From Portulaca oleracea (lineage: Eukaryota > Streptophyta > Magnoliopsida > Caryophyllales > Portulacaceae), in NCBI GenBank assembly GCA_029582165.1, contig CM055871.1, forward strand, positions 5,091,501 through 5,155,500: a stretch of 64,000 nucleotides of DNA, given 5' to 3'. A program made the translations under genes and the position numbers. Under the pieces are notes generated by a model. That model ran no database searches and had not been told where the DNA came from. It was given only the letters and a program-made list of their open reading frames with translations. Below are positions 25,227-37,116 of this stretch, piece by piece; the first letter of the stretch is position 1; the number at the start of each line of letters is the position of its first letter.

Positions 25227-26131
25227 CTATGTTGTCAGACCCGGCCTGATGACCAAATTGGTTGATCAAGTGGGCCGATGGGTCAACCGGTTGGACGGGT
25301 TGATCTGGTCAAAACCGGCATGACCCGGTCACGAGTAAACAAAAAATTTAATATATTTCCTAAAGACATTAGATACAACACATTTCCATAACACATTCAT
25401 CATCCTACAATCCTCGCTGCTGAATCAAACAAAGATTAGCAAAACTAAATTGAAATTGAAAGTTAAACTTAACAATTGCACGGCCCATCTGCTCCATACA
25501 TAGCCTAGCCAATGCCTAAAATTGAGTAATTTCAAATTTCTGAATCTGCAACAACTACACAACCAAATTAAAACGTCAAATCAAATAGCCCTAGAATTCG
25601 AATAGGCAAACTATCGACCAATGAAACAACCCATGGAATTAAACAGTGTTTAAACCACGACAACAATAAACTCAGTCACACCACAGATATGAGATTGAGA
25701 AGGAGAAAGGCTTAGCAACAACAGTAGAAGAAGCAACAGCAGTAGCAGTAGAAGACGCAGGACGGCAGTAGGGAAGGAAGGGAGAATGGTGACGATGAGA
25801 TTGGGAAGGGAGGGAGAATGACGCAACAGCCACTCGAACAAGGGAAAGCTGAAGAGAGCTTAGGAAGGAGAGAAGGCTCGTAGCTCGATCTGGCAAATAG
25901 AAGGAAGAAGACGCGTGAATTTAAGGTTTAGTAATGATTTTTTTTTTAAAAAAAAAAGGTTTCAAACCAGCTGAACCGGTCGAATCACCGGTTTCGGTTC
26001 AAACCGGGTGAACCGGTTCAGTCAGATTTTGAGCGGTTTAACCAATAAAACGAGCCATACATTAACTCGGACCGGTTTCATCACCAATTCCTGGTCGGAC
26101 CGGCAAGTCCGGTCCGGGTCTAACAACATAG
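25227..26131. mobile_element. hAT-like non-autonomous transposon (905 bp)
   Basis: Ends CTATGTTGTCAGACCCGG (left) and CTATGTTGTTAGACCCGG (right, inverted). Flanked by 8-bp direct repeats ATTAAAGC (25219-25226) and ATTAAAAC (26132-26139), one mismatch, the size expected for hAT. Subterminal ACCGGTT/AACCGG motifs are dense on both sides, as for transposase-binding repeats. The interior has no transposase; a (GCAGTA)-like coding-looking segment at 25660-25900 is not recognisable. Confidence 0.72.
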
Positions 26132-26144
26132 ATTAAAACTACCA

Positions 26145-26145
<1 letters not shown>

Positions 26146-26177
<32 letters not shown>
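26146..26177. repeat. (ATT)n microsatellite
   Basis: About ten perfect ATT/TTA units. It lies just outside the target duplication of the hAT element. Confidence 0.9.
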
Positions 26178-26229
26178 TTGATAGAAGAGCTTAGTGATTT
26201 TATTCATTGCTCAACTCAATGTTACGCGC

Positions 26230-26545
26230 AACTCAATGTTACGCGCAACAGCATATAAGAGTTCAGTAATAGCTTGATTAACTTGCTCAAGTATACTACT
26301 AATGAAGATGCCCGTTTCTTACTAGGAAATTGCTCCAACTTTCAGTTCTGTAACCAAGCTTAAAGAGTCTCCCTCAAGTGTGATTCTCTTGTAGCCCAAC
26401 TCCCATGCTTTTGACAGAGCAAACTGAGCAGTGCGCCTTGGCCACCTCTGCCCCACAAAACCCGCGACCTTGCTTCACAGCAGCATACGACAACTCCCCT
26501 TTAAAGTCCCTAGCCACCATTACCCGAAAAAGATGCGTTTTGGCA
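26230..26545 (-). pseudogene. RNase H-like domain (RVT_3) fragment
   Basis: On the minus strand one frame reads VMVARDFKGELSYAAVK then AEVAKAHCSV; after a frameshift, WELGYKRITLEGDSLSLVTEL follows in another frame, then a stop. This is the order of the plant RNase H-like fold found C-terminal to LINE RTs and in many short plant ORFs (ARD..G, AE..A, E.DS..LV). The first part is missing and there is at least one frameshift plus stops, so it is a dead fragment, perhaps a LINE tail or a retrocopy. Confidence 0.7.
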
Positions 26546-26700
26546 AGGGAAAGATGCACATTAACAAGGGAAACATTTACATTGATAAGGAAATGTTACA
26601 CTTTGAAAAGGAAAAGATACACTTGAGCAAGGAAAAAATGCACCATGATATGGAAAAGATGGACCTTGACAAAGATACATTAAAAAGACAAAAAATATAT
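26527..26700 (+). repeat. 21-bp minisatellite keeping an open heptad reading frame
   Basis: Seven to eight degenerate 21-nt units of the type AARATGCAYNTNRANAAGGRA run without a stop. One frame gives repeating heptads such as KMHINKG, KIHLSKE and KMHHDME. The ORF containing it (26431-26784) begins in the RNase H-like fragment and has no recognisable domain, so expression is doubtful. Confidence 0.75.
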
Positions 26701-26947
26701 AACAATTATAAAGTACCATGGGCCTTGATGAAGTGGGCTACCCCTTTAGATCTCCCCAACATTGATCAAAATTGGTTACTCTAAAACACCACCATTATTC
26801 TTAATTGATAAAGTACTAAGAGATTTTGAGGGAATGGTTTCAAAGGGCTTCAAAATACCCAATATTTCATTTAATATTCAAAGCCACCCCATTCTCTTTT
26901 TTCACCTTAGTATATATTCAAACTGTTACAAAATAGAAAGAGTAGGA

Positions 26948-27500
26948 CAAAGGGTTTTTTGCTTTTTGGACCTCGAACTTTGGGGGTATTTATTTTCTAG
27001 ACCCCCATATTTCAAAGTTTACATTTGGGACCCTATACTTTGTGGACCCAAAAATGTGGCCCAAAGTTATGTTTGACTCCGACGATGACCTAATTGTTGC
27101 CTAAACTTCCCGATATGGCCTTTTATCATTTTTTCCTTCTTTTGACTATTGTTTTGAAATTGACCAAACTTTGACAGTTAAAAGTGTCTAAAATTTATGG
27201 GTAAAAAACAGTAGGGTAAAAGTTAAATTTTGGTAACTTTTTTTGGCAAATTTGTGCTCATATGGGGGTTGGAAATCGTGCAAGAAGATGAAGAAGAAGT
27301 TGCGGTTGGAAATTTTCGAAAGAAAAAGATCGATAATAGCTTTGAAATATGGGGGTCCATATTGTTGCCGGAGACAAAGTATAGGGTTCATATTGTTGCC
27401 GAGACAAAGTATAGGGTCCAAAATATAATATTTGAAATATGGGGGTTCAGAAAATAAATACCCCCAAAGTTCGGGGTCCAAAAAGCAAAAACCCCGACCT
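26948..27500. mobile_element. Foldback MITE with ~70-bp TIRs
   Basis: The left arm (GGTTTTTTGCTTTTTGGACC, GGGGGTATTTATTTTC, CCCCCATATTTCAAA at about 26953-27020) recurs inverted at about 27425-27495. Inside, GACAAAGTATAGGGTYCA is duplicated near 27373 and 27402. No target duplication or coding capacity is seen. It may be a MULE-type foldback. Confidence 0.7.
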
Positions 27501-27626
27501 TAGGGAGAAGGAGAGCACCCTAAAGTCAAAAAAGTGCCAAGTACAAGTACCTACTCTAATGTGTGTAATCAGCCCTCACGCCACGAAAATCTGATGAAAA
27601 ATAACAATAAAATCAACCCTTAATGT
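27501..27626. other. Short spacer before Ty3 LTR end
   Basis: No gene. On the minus strand TTTTCGTGGCGTGAGGGCTG near 27572-27595 is weakly like the TGGCG-type primer sites of plant Ty3 elements, but it is too degenerate to call. Confidence 0.35.
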
Positions 27627-28945
27627 GTACAAATCAATGACAGGGCCGCAAGCGCACGGGTATGATATAACACGTCAAGGTCGATCACACAGGGACTCAG
27701 TCTAGCAACACAGTAAATAGCCCTCTACTTGATTGCTAAGCTAATAAGGTTTTGGATTTTTGAAGGCTTTAGTAAACTAATTAAAACTAATAAAGCAAGG
27801 AAATAATCTAGGGTTTAATCAAATGGGAAAAACTTCTAGGGATAAGCTTTCCTAGCAATGAATTTGATTATCAAAACCTAGTTTGTGCAATTATTCTTTC
27901 AATCGAATCAAGAATCGATAATTACTAGAATTCTTCCGCTCTTTCGATGCTTAATAGAATTACTTCGACTAACCTAATTAACAACTTTCGTATGCTTTTC
28001 AAGTTAGTCAAAGTTGAAGAACTCCAATTATCCAATTATCAAAGTGATTCCCTACTTTACTAGTCTTTTCTCAAATTTCGCAAAATTAGGTAGAAAAGTT
28101 GGTTGTCAGATTATCCTAATTCATCTTTCAATACTTCTTAAGCTAATCTCAAATCACAAGTATTCAAGCGCTTAAACAATACCCATGAACATGAAGAACA
28201 CAACTTTCTATTGATTCAAAATAAGAATTCAAGCACAAACTATGAAAATTCTAATCAAATAACATTGTTTCAGTTTGCAAATCCCTATAAAACTAAAGTC
28301 TACTCACTCATAATTATCGAAAACATGATGAAATATCTAAACATGGTATTCAAACATCAAAACGAAAAGGAGATGAAAAGGATGGAGCAATCTTCAGTGA
28401 AAATTCCGACAAGTCTCTCGATCTTGTTAGAATTTCCGTCGAATTTTCGCTTTGATCTTCGCCTTTTGTTTTTCTTGATTTGATATGTAGGAGAGGGAGA
28501 TGTAGTATGGAATAAGATAGATGATGATGAATGCCCCTTGACGACCCTTTTATTCTCTAAACCCCCCCCCCAAAAAAAAACTGAATTTCTTTCCACGCCC
28601 AAAAACGGACGAAAACCGCATGCCTGGAATGTTTTGGCCTTCACTCCGGATCGAAGGAGTCCCTCCGGGCAGCCCGAAGTGGTTGCTGTCCAGCTTTTCC
28701 TTGGTCCAATTTTCGTGAAAATTTTCTGGCGGTTCGATAGTACTTGGAGGAGGTCCGTAGTGCACTTGCCTTCACAAAAAATTATAGGAATCTTGGTGTT
28801 TTGGCCTCAAATCCTACAAATTTGCATTAAAAACAACACCAAGTGTAATATGGAAATTGTGATATAAATCAACATTTTTAATCAAAATTATTCCTAATCC
28901 GCTATCAAAACTCGCTAAAATTCTAGATGGAAAATGCACTTATCA
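27627..28945 (-). mobile_element. Ty3-type LTR, minus strand (probable 3' or solo LTR)
   Basis: On the minus strand a purine tract ATGGAGGGGTT is followed by TGATAAGTGCATTTTCC at 28945, a typical LTR start after a PPT. The other side ends with CCCGTGCGCTTGCGGCCC near 27640, a motif commonly found at the end of LTRs of plant Ty3 elements, then TTGTACACA near 27627. Length about 1.3 kb. No second copy is identifiable in this window, so boundaries are provisional. Confidence 0.45.
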
Positions 28946-30665
28946 AACCCCTCCATGCTAACTCTTTGCTTGTCCCAAAACCAAGCAAAAAGACTCAAAA
29001 ATAAAAATAAAAATAAAAATAAAAATGACTCAAATCTATTTACACACCCCCTCAGGTAAGCATTAGTAGAACTCTCAAGCAACTAGATCTAACCAAACAC
29101 TGCCCCAAAGTGATTGAAACATTTTAGCACAAGGATGAGGGAAGTTTTCGAAAGAGATTTAGAAGAATTACACCATCAAGATCGAATCAATCACCCCGCC
29201 ATCACCAATGTTAGCAAGAAAACACATGTATGAGCTTGAAACTAAGAAGGTTGAGAGCAATCTTCACTCTTGGGAATGTGGAAACACTCCTCTCATGTGT
29301 TTGAAAATGAATACAATGATGGTTCTCTCAATACTCTAACCTGTGAAACAATCTACCATATGCTTGTTAAGCATCTTAATTTTCCACCATTAGTATGCAA
29401 AATGCAAATGACAATCAAGAGGACTTTGAAAAGATTGTAACGGGGCTAAGGTTAAGGATAAGGGACATAAAATATTTGGATAAAGTGGAGCTTAAAGCCA
29501 ATGCTTGGAGCTAACCTCACCAAATCTTACATTTGTTAACCCCTCACCACAAATAAACAATCACACCAAACCGAAACACTATTGAAAATCGCCTCAAAAG
29601 TAGAAATCTTGCTTGCCAAAACACCTTGTACTTCTCCTCTTTTCTTTTTTTTTTTCTTTTTTTAATTCTATTCTCTACTCTTGATTTTGGTTTCTTTTTT
29701 TCTCTTTTTTTTTTCTTTGATTGTGTGAATGGCAAATTAGCTCATATACAGAATACTAGGCATTATTCCAATATTCAACCCATGTTGAAGCTACATAAGT
29801 GGGGAACAACTCAACACTTTCTTTTCACAACATTTCCAACATATGAACCACGAAAGCTCCACCATTAACCCAACTCGTCACACTCAAAACACTCCAAGCA
29901 ATGACATAAGGATGTGAAGTACGTATTCGACCAAGGCTTATAATACAGGGTCATCAAAAAGGGGAGTGTTCAAAGGCTAAACAAAGGGTTAAAAGCGGAA
30001 AATTACATATATGCAGGTGGCTATTTGGCTATGTAGCTACAAGATGTACAAATGAATGCCTCAATCATGTTGTCAATGCACAATGCAAGATGTAGTTTCA
30101 AAGAGATGCAAAGTAAGTTCTAGAGATTGCAACTAAGGTAGAGTCACACATGGAAATATGAGACTAATAAAAGTGATTAGTCATTTTGGCTTAATGGTCT
30201 CATGGGTTTTCGCTCAACAACCAAACATAGATCACGATATTTCATATGCTAAGCTCACTCCAAAGGATCAAAAAGGGCAATAGATCTTCATTATCAAAAT
30301 GCAATTCAAAACCAAGAAGCTTTCACAAACTCTTTTCAAAAATTTTAATCGCAATCGGGCTAAACAAGATCAAACAAAGTCACAAGAAAGATCTACCATG
30401 CCTAATAAACATCACAAGAGGATTTCTACCTAGGCTAAGTCTATCCTATTTTTTTTTTTAATTTTCTAATTTTTTTTTCATTTTTTTGAATGCAATAAAA
30501 CTATCCTATATGCAATCTAGATGCAAATGCAAAACCTAGCAATTAAAAAAAGAAACTATGAAAAGACGAATAAGAGAAACTACGACAAAAGACCAAGGTG
30601 AATGCAACTATATGCAATCTATATGAACGTAAGGCATGTACATATGCACCTATATACAAAATTCT
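28946..30665 (-). other. Non-coding retroelement spacer
   Basis: AT-rich, A-rich DNA with no supported ORF between the Athila-type ORF1 and the LTR-like block, including poly-C/A (28562-28580 lies in the LTR), (AAAAAT)n near 28997-29025 and T-runs at 29640-29720 and 30448-30490. Athila-type elements are known for long non-coding stretches, which fits this position. Confidence 0.5.
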
Positions 30666-30829
30666 CTATTTACACCATTCAAACTCAACCACAAAGTTCA
30701 AACCAACCCCTCTATGATCGGACACAACATTGTCTGTCCTCAATGCTACAAGACTCAACGAGAGGGATTGGGAAAGGGAATGGTCACTCCTAAGGAGGAG
30801 GTGGGGATATGGGAAAGGGATTTGGGCAC

Positions 30830-32074
30830 CATGGTAAGCAAACCAATCACGCGTAGCAGACAAGCAATCACTCATATGGGTCAAGCGAGTTTCCTGCGAC
30901 GAAACCATACGACGGAGGTCGGTTTGTTCCTCGCGCATTTCTAGAAGAAGACAAGACAACACTTAGATCAAGGGTGGTGGGAGGTTGTCTAGAAGGGGGC
31001 AAGGAAGGGTCAGGTTGATCCTGAATAGGCGGAGCTCGTCCACCCTCCATCTCGAAAACGAGGCTAGCCTTGTTTTACAAGGTGGTTCAGGCGACATTGG
31101 GCAATTTCATGGCTTGCCCATTAGGGTATTTCCAGTGAATAGTCCCACCCTGCATCATTATGAAGTACATGCTAATCAAAGCAGATTGGTCTAGCCTTTC
31201 GGACCCTAGAATCCTAAAGTCCTCATTCGGTACTATTCCTAGCGATTTTGCAATCGCTGTCACAACATCCGCACACACAATTTTCCCAGTCTTCCTATTG
31301 GCTACCTCTTGCAAGTGAGTGATTAGAAATGAACCGGGATCCATAGGTTCAGAATAATACATATTTTCCAACAAAAATACCTCGGACACCCTAGGCACGT
31401 TATAGCTATCTTCCCTTGAGAAGAAGCTCGTCACAAAAATGCGTTGAGCTACTCTAAAAGCGGGGTTTTTAACTTCAGTGGCCTTAGACTTGCTAGAGTC
31501 GTATCGAGGGATCCCATTTATGCGATCCCATAAACTGTTCGGGTTGTACCTCTGAGGCACCCTACGGCGCAAACATCTCTAGGAGGGGGAAAGTGAAATA
31601 TATCATTGAATTCTTTTAAGTTCAGTTTGTAATCATGACCACGCAACCTAAACTTAATCAACCCCTCTTGACAGAATTCACCACGTTGGACCTCAGTAAA
31701 GAGACTGGTCAAAAATTCAATGGTCAAGTCCGAATAGGATGGTTCTTTCATGTTAATAAAATCACCCATCCCACCTCGAGCAAACAACCGATTCACATCA
31801 TCAAGAATACCCATACTATGCAACAAATTCTCATCACAATATCTAGAAGTATTGAAACCACGATATTTCAATCTAGTATTGTAACGCCCCAGAATTTTCA
31901 GGGTTTTACAGGTATAATTTGCTACTTGTATGATGAGTAAATTGAAAGTGTAAATCGTTACCTGACTCCATGGCTGCTTGGTTGGCGGCACGTAGTGCTC
32001 GAAGCTCCCGTGCATTCGCTTGCTGTGACGTTTCCCTTGTGGTATCAATTCTTGGCTTCTTCTTTGGGGGCCAT
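30830..32074 (-). pseudogene. Athila-type ORF1 (gag-like) of a Ty3 retrotransposon
   Basis: The minus strand starts MAPKKKPRIDTTRETSQQ at 32074, typical of Athila gag starts. It continues after an inserted segment as RYCDENLLHSMGILDDV, SYSDLTIEFLTSLF, FRLRGHDYKLNLKEFNDIF (the conserved core of the Arabidopsis retrotransposon ORF1 family), then LWDRINGIPRYDSSK and PMDPGSFLITHLQEV, and a C-terminal piece (LRRMVSSQETRL) near 30920. Several frameshifts break it. No protease or RT follows, so the element is deleted for pol. Confidence 0.82.
31881..31961. repeat. 81-bp insertion or intron in Athila ORF1
   Basis: Between the AMES and RGFN parts of ORF1, an 81-bp block begins GTAACGCCCCAGAATTTTCA and ends AAATCGTTAC (plus strand), so its ends are the inverted hexamers GTAACG/CGTTAC. 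TGTAACGCCCC is a common Ty3 LTR start, so it may be an LTR scrap; the minus strand also offers CAG|GTAACG as a donor, so an intron is possible. It shifts the ORF1 frame. Confidence 0.45.
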
Positions 32075-32729
32075 AATAGCAAAATTTGAAGGACAAAGCT
32101 CAAGGTAGCGCCAACCCGTCAACAACGTGGGATGAGAAGAATGGTGAAATGAGAGAAGTTGGAAGAGAATGGGTTTTGATGATGGAAATAGTGTTTAGAA
32201 TAGGGATTAGAGATGGAAAAGAGAAGAAATTGAATGAAAAGTGAGAGTGGTGGTAGTCGAATTTAATGGTGTGGAATTAAGGTTTATGGAGGGACGGTGA
32301 ACTGATATGAAAGAGGAGGGGGTGAGAAAACTCAAAATCCAGGGCTGTTGTGTGAATGGGTAAAGGAATGGAAGATTGAAATAGGAGAATGGAGGAAGAG
32401 CAAGTAGGGGAGAGAAAGAGAAGAGTGGGGACGGTGAATGAATGGTGTCGTTGCTACGCGATGAGAGAAGGAAGGAAAAAAGGGATTCGAAGGGCTGCGC
32501 TACTGTGTGAACAAGGAAGAAATGAGAAGAAGAGGAAGAAGGATGGGGGGGTTTGAATTGGAATGTGAGCAGAGGAAGATGAATTGAAGAAGAGGACTAT
32601 GGAGGATCGAAGAGAAGAAGAAGGGAGAAAGGAGGAGGAATTTCAGCAGCGAAGAAACCCAAAAGACCCATTTGCGCGAAGCTGCCACAGACCAGAGAAC
32701 AACCCACGGATAGCCTGGAATGGGCGCTT
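32075..32729. other. Purine-rich leader-like region
   Basis: Strongly AG-rich on the plus strand (GAAGAAGAGGAAG tracts near 32380-32650) with no supported gene. Its place upstream of the minus-strand ORF1 fits an element leader. Confidence 0.4.
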
Positions 32730-34125
32730 GATTTTATATAGAGTTTTTAGGGCTCAAAACCTATCAGTTCCATGCTTTTTATATCCGAAATCCGTATTTT
32801 TATGTCAATTTCTGTGATTTATACACTTGTTCGCGAGATTGGTGTGTTTTGCAGGAATTAAGGAAATTATATCAAAAAGGATGGAAAGTTGAAGAGAAAA
32901 TGGGAAAAATCAAAGAAAATAAAAAAAGAGTTGAAGAAGAAGGGAAAGAAAAGAAAGGCGGCCCAGATTGCCACGACCCAAGTCCAGCTGAGACGGAACG
33001 ACAAGGCGCGACCAGCGTTCTCAAAACGCAACCAGCGCCTTGTCCAGGGACTTTGATGACGGAGAAAGAGCAAAATGCTACCAGCGCTTTTCGGGCGCAG
33101 CCAGCGCCAAGACACGGAAGAGTCCCGCTTTTGAACAAAACACATCCAGCGTTTTGTGCCATAATCCAGACCTATAAAAGGATTCGAGTCCGCCGTTTCC
33201 AGAGAGCTTCTTTTTGTTAGTTTTTATCATCAGTTGTCGAGAGTTTTAGAGAGCTTTTTAGGGTAGATTTTAGATACTTTCTTTACAGTTAATTCACAAA
33301 CATTGTTATTAGATTAGATTGTTGCTTGTGATCGAAGAACACGAAAGAGATCGATTCGGGTGACACAAAGAGATCGATTCCGCCATTTCGAACACGATTA
33401 TTTCTATTTTACTTTCATGCTTTCTTGTTCGTGTTTAGATTTTGCGATGTTTACTTTTAGTAATATGAGTAGCTAATTTCCTTTATTTGGGGGATAAACT
33501 CTATGTCTATTGATTGAGTTTGAATACAGTCTCGGTGTTAGGTTATCCTTATATTCGTTTAATCCGTGTGTATTGTATGTTAATTTGGCAACAGAACGAC
33601 AGTTTGAGTCTTTACCTAGTTTTAGATTCTCAACAATAGAACGACAGTTTGAGTCTTGAATTGGAAGGCATAGATTGAATAGGTTTAGAAAATAGTTAGA
33701 CATAATGATTCTTGCCTAGGGTCAATTTATAATAAGTTCTTTATCTTTGATTGGATTAAATAGTTAGAAATAATGTTTAGTTTAATCACTGTAACTCACT
33801 TTGGATCGAAAGATCGATGTGATAAGGCCTAGAAAGATTATAGGCCCCAAATTATCTTGTTACCTGCACTGAGATTGTTGATAATTTGATTGATTGACTA
33901 GAGTGGACTCCCCTAAACGCTTTTAATTAAGTGGTTAAACCCTAAAAATTCCTGCTTTCTTAGTTTAGTTTTAGAAAAAGCTTACCACAACCCTTGGATC
34001 GACCTAGCATTCTTTGTAGCGAATTAGTTCAGTGCGTGGTTGAACGCAAATCCATGAGAAAGAACGATATTTATTACTACACAGACCCGTACACTTGCGG
34101 TACACAGACACCTTATACTTTTAGG
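32730..34125 (+). mobile_element. Ty3-type LTR, plus strand
   Basis: Probable start TGATTTTATATAGAG near 32730; U3 with repeated CCAGCG motifs (33005-33150); TATA box TATAAAAGG at 33173-33181 followed by a plausible R/U5; end with CCCGTACACTTGCGGTACAC near 34086-34105. The end motif matches, in opposite orientation, the one at 27640. The expected primer site after it is not recognisable. No partner LTR of the same orientation is in the window. Confidence 0.42.
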
Positions 34126-34900
34126 TCTGTCAACGCTACCAGCGGCTACTGAAGAGAGGGCCTAGCGCTGGTTATCACGGACCGGAACGAGCACCACGAC
34201 TACCCCGGAGTGAGCGCTAGACGCGTTTTTTGATGGGGTCGGTATGCCGCAGACCACGGACCGGAGCAGCGGCCACGGTTCTTCCGGAGTCGATGCTGCC
34301 TACTATTGCAGTTTTGCCTCACCCACAGACAAGTTTTTTTTTTCTCTTTTTCTGTTCTTTCTCTCTCTATTATAAATCTCATACACTCAATTCTTATTTC
34401 ACACTCATTTTTTTTTCTCTAACTCTTAATGACTCAAAAGAATAAATTCTAACACACTCACAAAGTCTTTCACTTACAGAGTTTCATGCACCTCTTTTTT
34501 TCTTCGCTCAAACTTATTTTCACTCAAGCTCTTACTAGCTCATATAAACACACTCTTTTTTTCTCTCTCAATAACAATCACAAACTCATTTTTTGTGCTT
34601 TTTTTTCTTATCAAACTAAAATTCAAAAATCCTAAAAACCCTAAAGAAGAGGAATAAAATAAAATCAAAGGGATGAAAAATCCTAAAGAAAAATTCTAAA
34701 ATAAAAGGAATGAGAAACCCCTAAACAAAGTCCTAAAGCATGAAATAAAAACTAAAACAAGGGAAAAAGGAATGAAAAACTCCTAAAAGCTCAAAAGAAA
34801 AAAAAACAAAAACAGGGAAATAAAAATTCTAAAAGAGAAAGAGAAATGTTCTAAAAATAGAACAAAATGAAAATGGTAAAATATAAGGAAATAAGCTTGA
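34126..34900. other. AT-rich retroelement debris
   Basis: T-rich (34330-34620) then A-rich (34620-34880) DNA without a gene. On the minus strand it follows the integrase end, so it may be the non-coding tail of that element. Confidence 0.45.
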
Positions 34901-34939
34901 GTTGCCTCCCATGAAGCACTAGTTTACCGTCTTTAGCTA

Positions 34940-35410
34940 GACCATGCTTACCTCAAGCTCGTGCGGGGTCGGAAAGGGCGTGGTATGTGGCTTTCTCTTC
35001 AATTTGATGATGTATGGCTTAAGGCGCTGCCCGTTGACCTTGAATGTGCCGATGGATTCACTCCATACTTCCACCGCTCCATGGGGGTAGTCCTTGATGA
35101 CTTGAAATGGTATGGACCATTAGGATCTCAGCTTTCCCGGGAATAGTTTCAGCCTCAAATTGAACAAAAGGACCATGTCACCTTCCTTGAACATCTTTGG
35201 CAAGATGAACTTGTCATGCCACTTCTTAGTCCTCTCCTTGTAGAGCCTCGAACTCTCATAAGCTTGCAACCTCAACCCCTCAAGCTCTTGTAGTTGGAGG
35301 GTCTGCTTCTCACAGGCCGCCTTGGCATCAAAGTTAAAAGTCCGGATTTCCCAAAACGCTCTATGCTCCATCTCCACGGCCGACCACGGGTAAGTGACAC
35401 GACTTCCCAT
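34940..35410 (-). pseudogene. Ty3 (Athila-type) integrase C-terminus
   Basis: The minus strand reads EHRAFWEIRTFNFDAKAACE, LQLQELEGLRLQAYESSRLY and KERTKKWHDKFI, the well-known C-terminal integrase motif of Athila-type Ty3 polyproteins, then LRLKLFPGKL. After a frameshift the tail reads YPHGAVEV, GTFKVNGQRLKPYI and ends about 34953. Everything upstream is cut off at 35421, where another LTR starts. Confidence 0.85.
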
Positions 35411-35420
35411 ACACTAGTGT

Positions 35421-37092
35421 AGACACTGGATTTTGGCACATAAAATATATAGCATATCTATATATGTATAAAAAAAAAACCCAAAATAATGAAGAAGAAG
35501 TCGGAAAAAAAAAGCCTAAGTATGTGCACCTTACACATACGAGCTCACTTTAGAGTTGCATGCATGATCACGTGCGCATTTTTACATAAGAAAAGGACAA
35601 GTCATGCAAGTCACATGCAAGTACCGTACAGAAAGGTCAGAGGTTCGAAACCTCACAAGAACATCACAAAAAGCATTTCATTAAAGGCCATTCTAAATAG
35701 AGTTGTCGTCCAGTGTGAACCAGCAAGTTCCAACGCAAACCTATTCACACCTCACCGTCCAACGATGCATGGACAAGGGGAGATTCATTCCCCCCATTTG
35801 TTGACAGCCTACCGGCCACACGTGGTTCATTCACCACGTGTTGTCGTCCACTCTCATACACTCCCCCCTCCACCTAGTTTTCTATGTTGTTGACTGCTCA
35901 TGGCCGAGAATGGATGTATGTGTATGCATGCTTGTATCGTCTACTCCTTCCTACACCTATAAATACCTTACTCCTCTTAAAGACAAACTCATTCATTAAC
36001 TCACTTATTCAACAACTCAATCTCTTATTCCATCCCTCTCTTCTTTACTCTCAAATATCCATTCTTGTCATTCTTCTAATCTCTCTTCTTCTATTATCAC
36101 TCCTATCATCCTACCATCTTTCTTATCACTTTAATCTTCATCTTGTTAACTCCATAAAAACCAAAACACATATATCCTCCATCCATCCCAAAAAAACCAC
36201 AAAAAGTCTATATTAACTATCTTAAAAAAACCCTACAAAAGACCCCTCTTTTCATCCCTTTTTCTACCATCTTTTCCATCATCTTTTGGTTCACTTTGGC
36301 ATCTTGAGAGGAGAAATATAAGGGTATCAAGAGGAGTATCTTCAAGCAATTTCAAATGCTAAGCAAGGCCTCTTCTTCACTTAGCACAATGTAAGCGTTT
36401 AAGTTCTTTGTTTTCTTGTAAATAAGGTGTTGTACATGTACTTTTGTTTCTTACAATTCATGCTGCATGTTCAATGAAATAATTCTATAAAAATCTTATT
36501 TATCTATCTTCCAAACTTTATCGAAAACACACTTAAAACTTTTAGTAGAGTCTTTCCTTTTGTGAGAGACGAACTCCTAAGGTTCCTACTTTCGAGTTCG
36601 TAACCTTACCCTCAGATCCATTCTTGGATTTCGCAGACAGAGTCTTTCTTGTTTTCTTTTTGGTTTTGTCTTGGCTTTTCCCTTAAAAATTAGGTGGCGA
36701 CTCCCATTCCGAACCAAAGCACATCGGGTTGCATAAACTATGGTAAAATATGGTTTTACAATGTGCCAATGCAAATTTAAGGTTTTCTTTATATATTTCT
36801 AAATAATATTTGCATAAATCGCTTTCTTCCGCGCCTAACATTTTAACAAGAAAATTGGGTTAAATTTAGAAGATTTTGGAACAAGCGGATGTTCACTCTT
36901 AGAAGTTTAATTCAATTACTCATGAAATGCACAAAGTAAAGGGAAAGTGATTTTACAAAGTATTATTCCTGAAATGTATAATTAAACCCTTAAAAAGTTT
37001 TCAAATGTTCAAACCCTAGCACAAATCACCGAATTACACCCCCAATCCGTGTGGACGTTCGGAAGCCCGAACGGCGAGGAAAAATGTCCACA
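35421..37092 (+). mobile_element. 5' LTR of a second Ty3 element
   Basis: Begins TGTAGACACTGGATTTTG and ends GTCCACA, immediately before a primer binding site. A TATA-like CTATAAATACC at about 35957 marks the likely promoter. Length about 1.67 kb. It starts within the Athila integrase remnant, so it is a nested insertion. The 3' LTR is absent from the window. Confidence 0.72.
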
Positions 37093-37098
37093 GGATTT

Positions 37099-37116
37099 TT
37101 GGCGACTCCACTGGGA
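37099..37116 (+). other. Primer binding site of the Ty3 element
   Basis: TTGGCGACTCCACTGGGA matches the TGGCGACTC-type tRNA primer site widespread in plant Ty3 elements, a few bases after the LTR end (CCACA). Confidence 0.78.

Noticed and set aside
26375..26784. Novel gene built from the RNase H-like fragment and the heptad repeat
   Set aside because: The RNase H part is antisense and frameshifted relative to the repeat ORF; no promoter, intron or homology supports one gene.
31518..32096. Continuous 192-codon frame as the true start of Athila-type ORF1
   Set aside because: Its first 50 residues are in a different frame from the conserved start MAPKKKPRID; reading through the 81-bp block is accidental.
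35489..35893. 134-codon plus-strand ORF rich in His/Ser
   Set aside because: Within the U3 part of the LTR, upstream of its TATA box; no domain or codon-use support.
36586..36774. Basic 62-aa ORF on the minus strand
   Set aside because: Lies wholly inside the Ty3 LTR, no recognisable domain.
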